Notes under the pieces: model-generated
Databases searched by the model: none
Told to the model about the DNA's origin: nothing
Seen by the model: the letters and a program-made list of their open reading frames with translations, nothing else
From: Dehalococcoidia bacterium
GTDB taxonomy: Bacteria; Chloroflexota; Dehalococcoidia; Dehalococcoidales; DAOWLH01
Direction of reading: 5' to 3'
NCBI GenBank assembly: GCA_030638985.1
Contig: DAOWDO010000055.1
Coordinates: forward strand, 1 to 7,255
Length of the DNA: 7,255 nucleotides
Position numbers and translations under genes: made by a program
In this document: piece by piece, positions 5,256-7,255 of the stretch
Layout: each line of letters opens with the position of its first letter
Numbering within the stretch: the first letter of the stretch is position 1

Positions 5256-7255
5256 CTACTCGAAGCTGGCGATGGCGACTATACTATCGCCGGAAGCAAG
5301 ATTCATCAGCTTTACCCCCTGAGTGCTCCTGCCCTGAACGGTAATGCCCCTCCTGGGGTCCTGCTCCTTGACCGGGGTGCGGGTAATCATGCCATCGGCC
5401 GAGATAATCATCAACTGCTGGCTCTGGATAACTACCCTGGCAGCAACCACCAGCCCCGTTTTTTCAGTGGTCTTGAAAGTCCTCACCCCGCTACCGGCAC
5501 GATGCTGCCGCGGATAGCCCTTGATTGGAGTAATCTTACCATAGCCGCCTAAGGTAATCACCACCAGGAAGGCATCGGGCTGGGCGACATCACAACTGAT
5601 CACCCGGTCGTCCTTGGCCAGGCGAACGGCACGGACGCCACCGCTGGCCCGCAGGCTGGTCCTGAGCTCGGACACCGGGAACCTGACAGACTGCCCCTGC
5701 CCTGTCACCAGAATAACGTCGTCCTGCTCTGTAGCCAAAGTAGCCGCCACCAGGCTATCGCTCCGACTCAGGTCCATGGCGATAAGGCCACTTGAGCGCA
5801 CCGAGCTGAAGTTTTTCACCGAGGTCTTCTTTATCTCCCCGAGACGGGTGGCCATCAACAGATAGCCGCCAGAGGCAAGCTCGCTGGCAGCGATAACCGC
5901 AGTCACCTTCTCATTCTCGGGAATAGGGAAGAGATTGATAAGCGCCATCCCCTTGGCAATCCGCGAGCTATCGGCGGGCAACTCGTGGCACTTAAGGGAG
6001 AAGACCCGGCCCCGGTCGGTAAAGAAGAACAATGTATCGTGGGTGTCGGCCACCACCAGGAAGCGAACCGCATCCTGCTCCCGGGTAATCATACCGATAA
6101 TCCCCTTGCCGCCGCGGTGCTGTATTACGTAGGCACGGGAAGGCACCCGCTTGACAAAGCCCCGCTCGCTCAGTGTCACCACCATCCGCTGATGGGGGAT
6201 GAGGTCTTCCTCGCTGAAGCCAAGGGCTTCCTGCAGGCTTATCTCGGTGCGCCGCGGGTCATCGAATCTGGACTTTAGCTGCGACAGCTCCTCCTTTGCC
6301 AGCAGGAGTATTCTCTTGGGGTTGGCCAGCAGGTCTTCCAGATAGGCAATGGTCCTGACCACCTCGGCGTACTCGTCCAGTATCTTGCGCCGCTCCAGGC
6401 CGGCCAGCCGGCGCAACTGCATGTCAAGTATCGCCTGCGCCTGAACCTTGGAAAGGCCGAATTTCTCCATCAGGGCGCCACGGGCGATCTCAGCGGACTT
6501 GGATTTACGAATGGCAGTTATCACCGCATCCAGGTTATCCAGAGCAACCTTGAGCCCTTCCAGGATGTGGGCCCGGTCCTTGGCCACCTTGAGCTCAAAC
6601 CGAGAGCGGCGGGTGATAACCTCATGACGGAAATCTATAAAACTCTGGAGCGCCTCTTTAAGGCTGATCACCCGCGGCTGGCCGGAAACCAGGGCCAGCA
6701 TGTTGACAAAGAAGGCCGACTGCATCGAAGTGTGCTTGTAAAGGTTGTTGAGTACCTGCTGGGATTGGGTTTCTTTTTTGAGCTCGATAACAATGCGCAT
6801 ACCCTGGCGGTCCGACTCGTCCCGCAGCTCACTGATGCCGGTTACCTTCTTCTCCCTGACCAGATTGGCGATGCGCTCTACAAGCGCCGCCTTATTCACC
6901 TGGTAGGGCAGTTCCGTGACCACTATTTGACGGCGCCCGGCAGAGGTGGCTTCTTCGTAATAGGCCTTGGCCCGAAGAACCACCCGGCCGTGCCCGGTAG
7001 CATAGGCGCTTCTAATCCCCTCCTGCCCCAGAATAATGCCACCTGTGGGGAAATCAGGCCCCTTGATGAAATTCAGCAGCTCATCAACGGTTGCCTTGGG
7101 GTTGTCGATAAGATAGGCTACGGCATCGCACACCTCTCCCAGATTGTGGGGCGGTATGTTGGTCGCCATGCCCACAGCAATCCCTGACGAGCCGTTAACC
7201 AGCAGGTTGGGCAACCGGCTGGGAAGAACCAACGGCTCTTTGAGGCTGTCGTCAA
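5256..7255 (-). CDS. gyrA: DNA gyrase subunit A (partial, N-terminus beyond window)
   Basis: Breakage-reunion subunit of DNA gyrase, which with GyrB introduces negative supercoils. The frame is open through the window edge; the seven codons before the in-frame TTG at 7232 encode DDSLKEP, which continues the conserved NFDGSLKEP..LPARFPNLL block. The TTG is therefore not the start and about 150 N-terminal residues are missing, including the catalytic Tyr and the quinolone-resistance region. The visible 665 residues show NLLVNGSSGIAVGMATNIPPHNL, GPDFPTGG, the tower/coil region with VTELPYQVNKA and RDESDRxGMRIVIE, the AQAILDMQLRRLAGLE coiled coil, and RRTEI. From about residue 347 comes the six-bladed C-terminal DNA-wrapping domain, with a GyrA box, which separates gyrase from topoisomerase IV ParC. 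The box reads QHRGGKG. The protein ends after VKLMNLASGDSIVAIASFE with no acidic tail. The whole protein would be about 815 residues, normal for GyrA. Confidence 0.97.
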   Translation of the reverse strand, partial: DDSLKEPLVLPSRLPNLLVNGSSGIAVGMATNIPPHNLGEVCDAVAYLIDNPKATVDELLNFIKGPDFPTGGIILGQEGIRSAYATGHGRVVLRAKAYYEEATSAGRRQIVVTELPYQVNKAALVERIANLVREKKVTGISELRDESDRQGMRIVIELKKETQSQQVLNNLYKHTSMQSAFFVNMLALVSGQPRVISLKEALQSFIDFRHEVITRRSRFELKVAKDRAHILEGLKVALDNLDAVITAIRKSKSAEIARGALMEKFGLSKVQAQAILDMQLRRLAGLERRKILDEYAEVVRTIAYLEDLLANPKRILLLAKEELSQLKSRFDDPRRTEISLQEALGFSEEDLIPHQRMVVTLSERGFVKRVPSRAYVIQHRGGKGIIGMITREQDAVRFLVVADTHDTLFFFTDRGRVFSLKCHELPADSSRIAKGMALINLFPIPENEKVTAVIAASELASGGYLLMATRLGEIKKTSVKNFSSVRSSGLIAMDLSRSDSLVAATLATEQDDVILVTGQGQSVRFPVSELRTSLRASGGVRAVRLAKDDRVISCDVAQPDAFLVVITLGGYGKITPIKGYPRQHRAGSGVRTFKTTEKTGLVVAARVVIQSQQLMIISADGMITRTPVKEQDPRRGITVQGRSTQGVKLMNLASGDSIVAIASFE
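6102..6122 (-). other. GyrA box (QHRGGKG) within gyrA
   Basis: These seven codons encode Q-H-R-G-G-K-G, visible residues 378-384. The GyrA box (consensus QRRGGRG or close) is the element of the C-terminal propeller needed to wrap DNA and supercoil negatively. Here the second position is His in place of Arg and the sixth is Lys, a conservative change. Its presence supports gyrase over topoisomerase IV. Confidence 0.85.

Noticed and set aside
6567..7187. 206-codon open frame on the plus strand inside gyrA
   Set aside because: Antisense shadow of a highly conserved gyrA region; no ribosome site or known domain.
7230..7232. TTG as the start of gyrA
   Set aside because: The frame stays open to the window edge and the preceding codons (DDSLKEP) match the conserved GyrA sequence, so the gene continues beyond the window.
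1..7255. CRISPR array, insertion sequence or defence cluster
   Set aside because: No regularly spaced repeats, terminal inverted repeats, transposase, nuclease or helicase genes were found; all long frames are explained by the listed genes.

Overview
This is a densely coding, fairly GC-rich chromosomal window of ordinary bacterial genes: four complete protein genes that look native, one complete gene of lower GC, one tRNA gene, and a gyrA gene that runs off the right edge. No stretch without a gene exceeds about 120 bases. I found no phage, plasmid, CRISPR, insertion-sequence or defence genes, and no obviously new multi-gene system. The protein types, the GC content, the non-AUG starts and the gyrA sequence would fit a free-living bacterium, possibly Chloroflexota (Dehalococcoidia-like). 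That placement is an impression from protein character, not a demonstrated result.

Left part (1-1878): an MFS transporter on the plus strand and a VTT/DedA-like membrane protein on the minus strand converge, and their coding ends overlap by 38 bp. The VTT gene appears to start at a GTG placed directly after an extended -10 element, which suggests a leaderless message.

Middle (1879-2818): a tRNA-Glu(TTC) gene with encoded CCA sits behind a good sigma-70-type promoter with almost no leader. Next to it is a GNAT acetyltransferase gene on the minus strand, in DNA clearly poorer in GC than its surroundings. It may be a small acquired cargo gene beside a tRNA, although I could not find attachment-site repeats.

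Right part (2819-7255): a HIT-family nucleotide-binding protein (minus) and a TIGR03960-type B12-binding-like radical SAM protein (plus) diverge from a 118-bp region. That region holds two well-formed promoters, each followed by a very short leader with a Shine-Dalgarno sequence near its 5' end. The radical SAM gene then converges, with a 9-bp gap, on gyrA (DNA gyrase subunit A), whose first ~150 codons lie beyond the window.

The genes do not form one pathway. They read as housekeeping (gyrA, tRNA-Glu), nucleotide metabolism (HIT), membrane transport or membrane biology (MFS, VTT), and two proteins of unknown substrate (GNAT, radical SAM). HIT and GNAT are on the same strand 43 bp apart and could be co-transcribed. 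The most useful points for a second look are the regulatory layout of the HIT/radical SAM region, the low-GC GNAT beside the tRNA, the possible leaderless start and G8 tract in the VTT gene, and the radical SAM protein lacking its usual DUF2344 partner.
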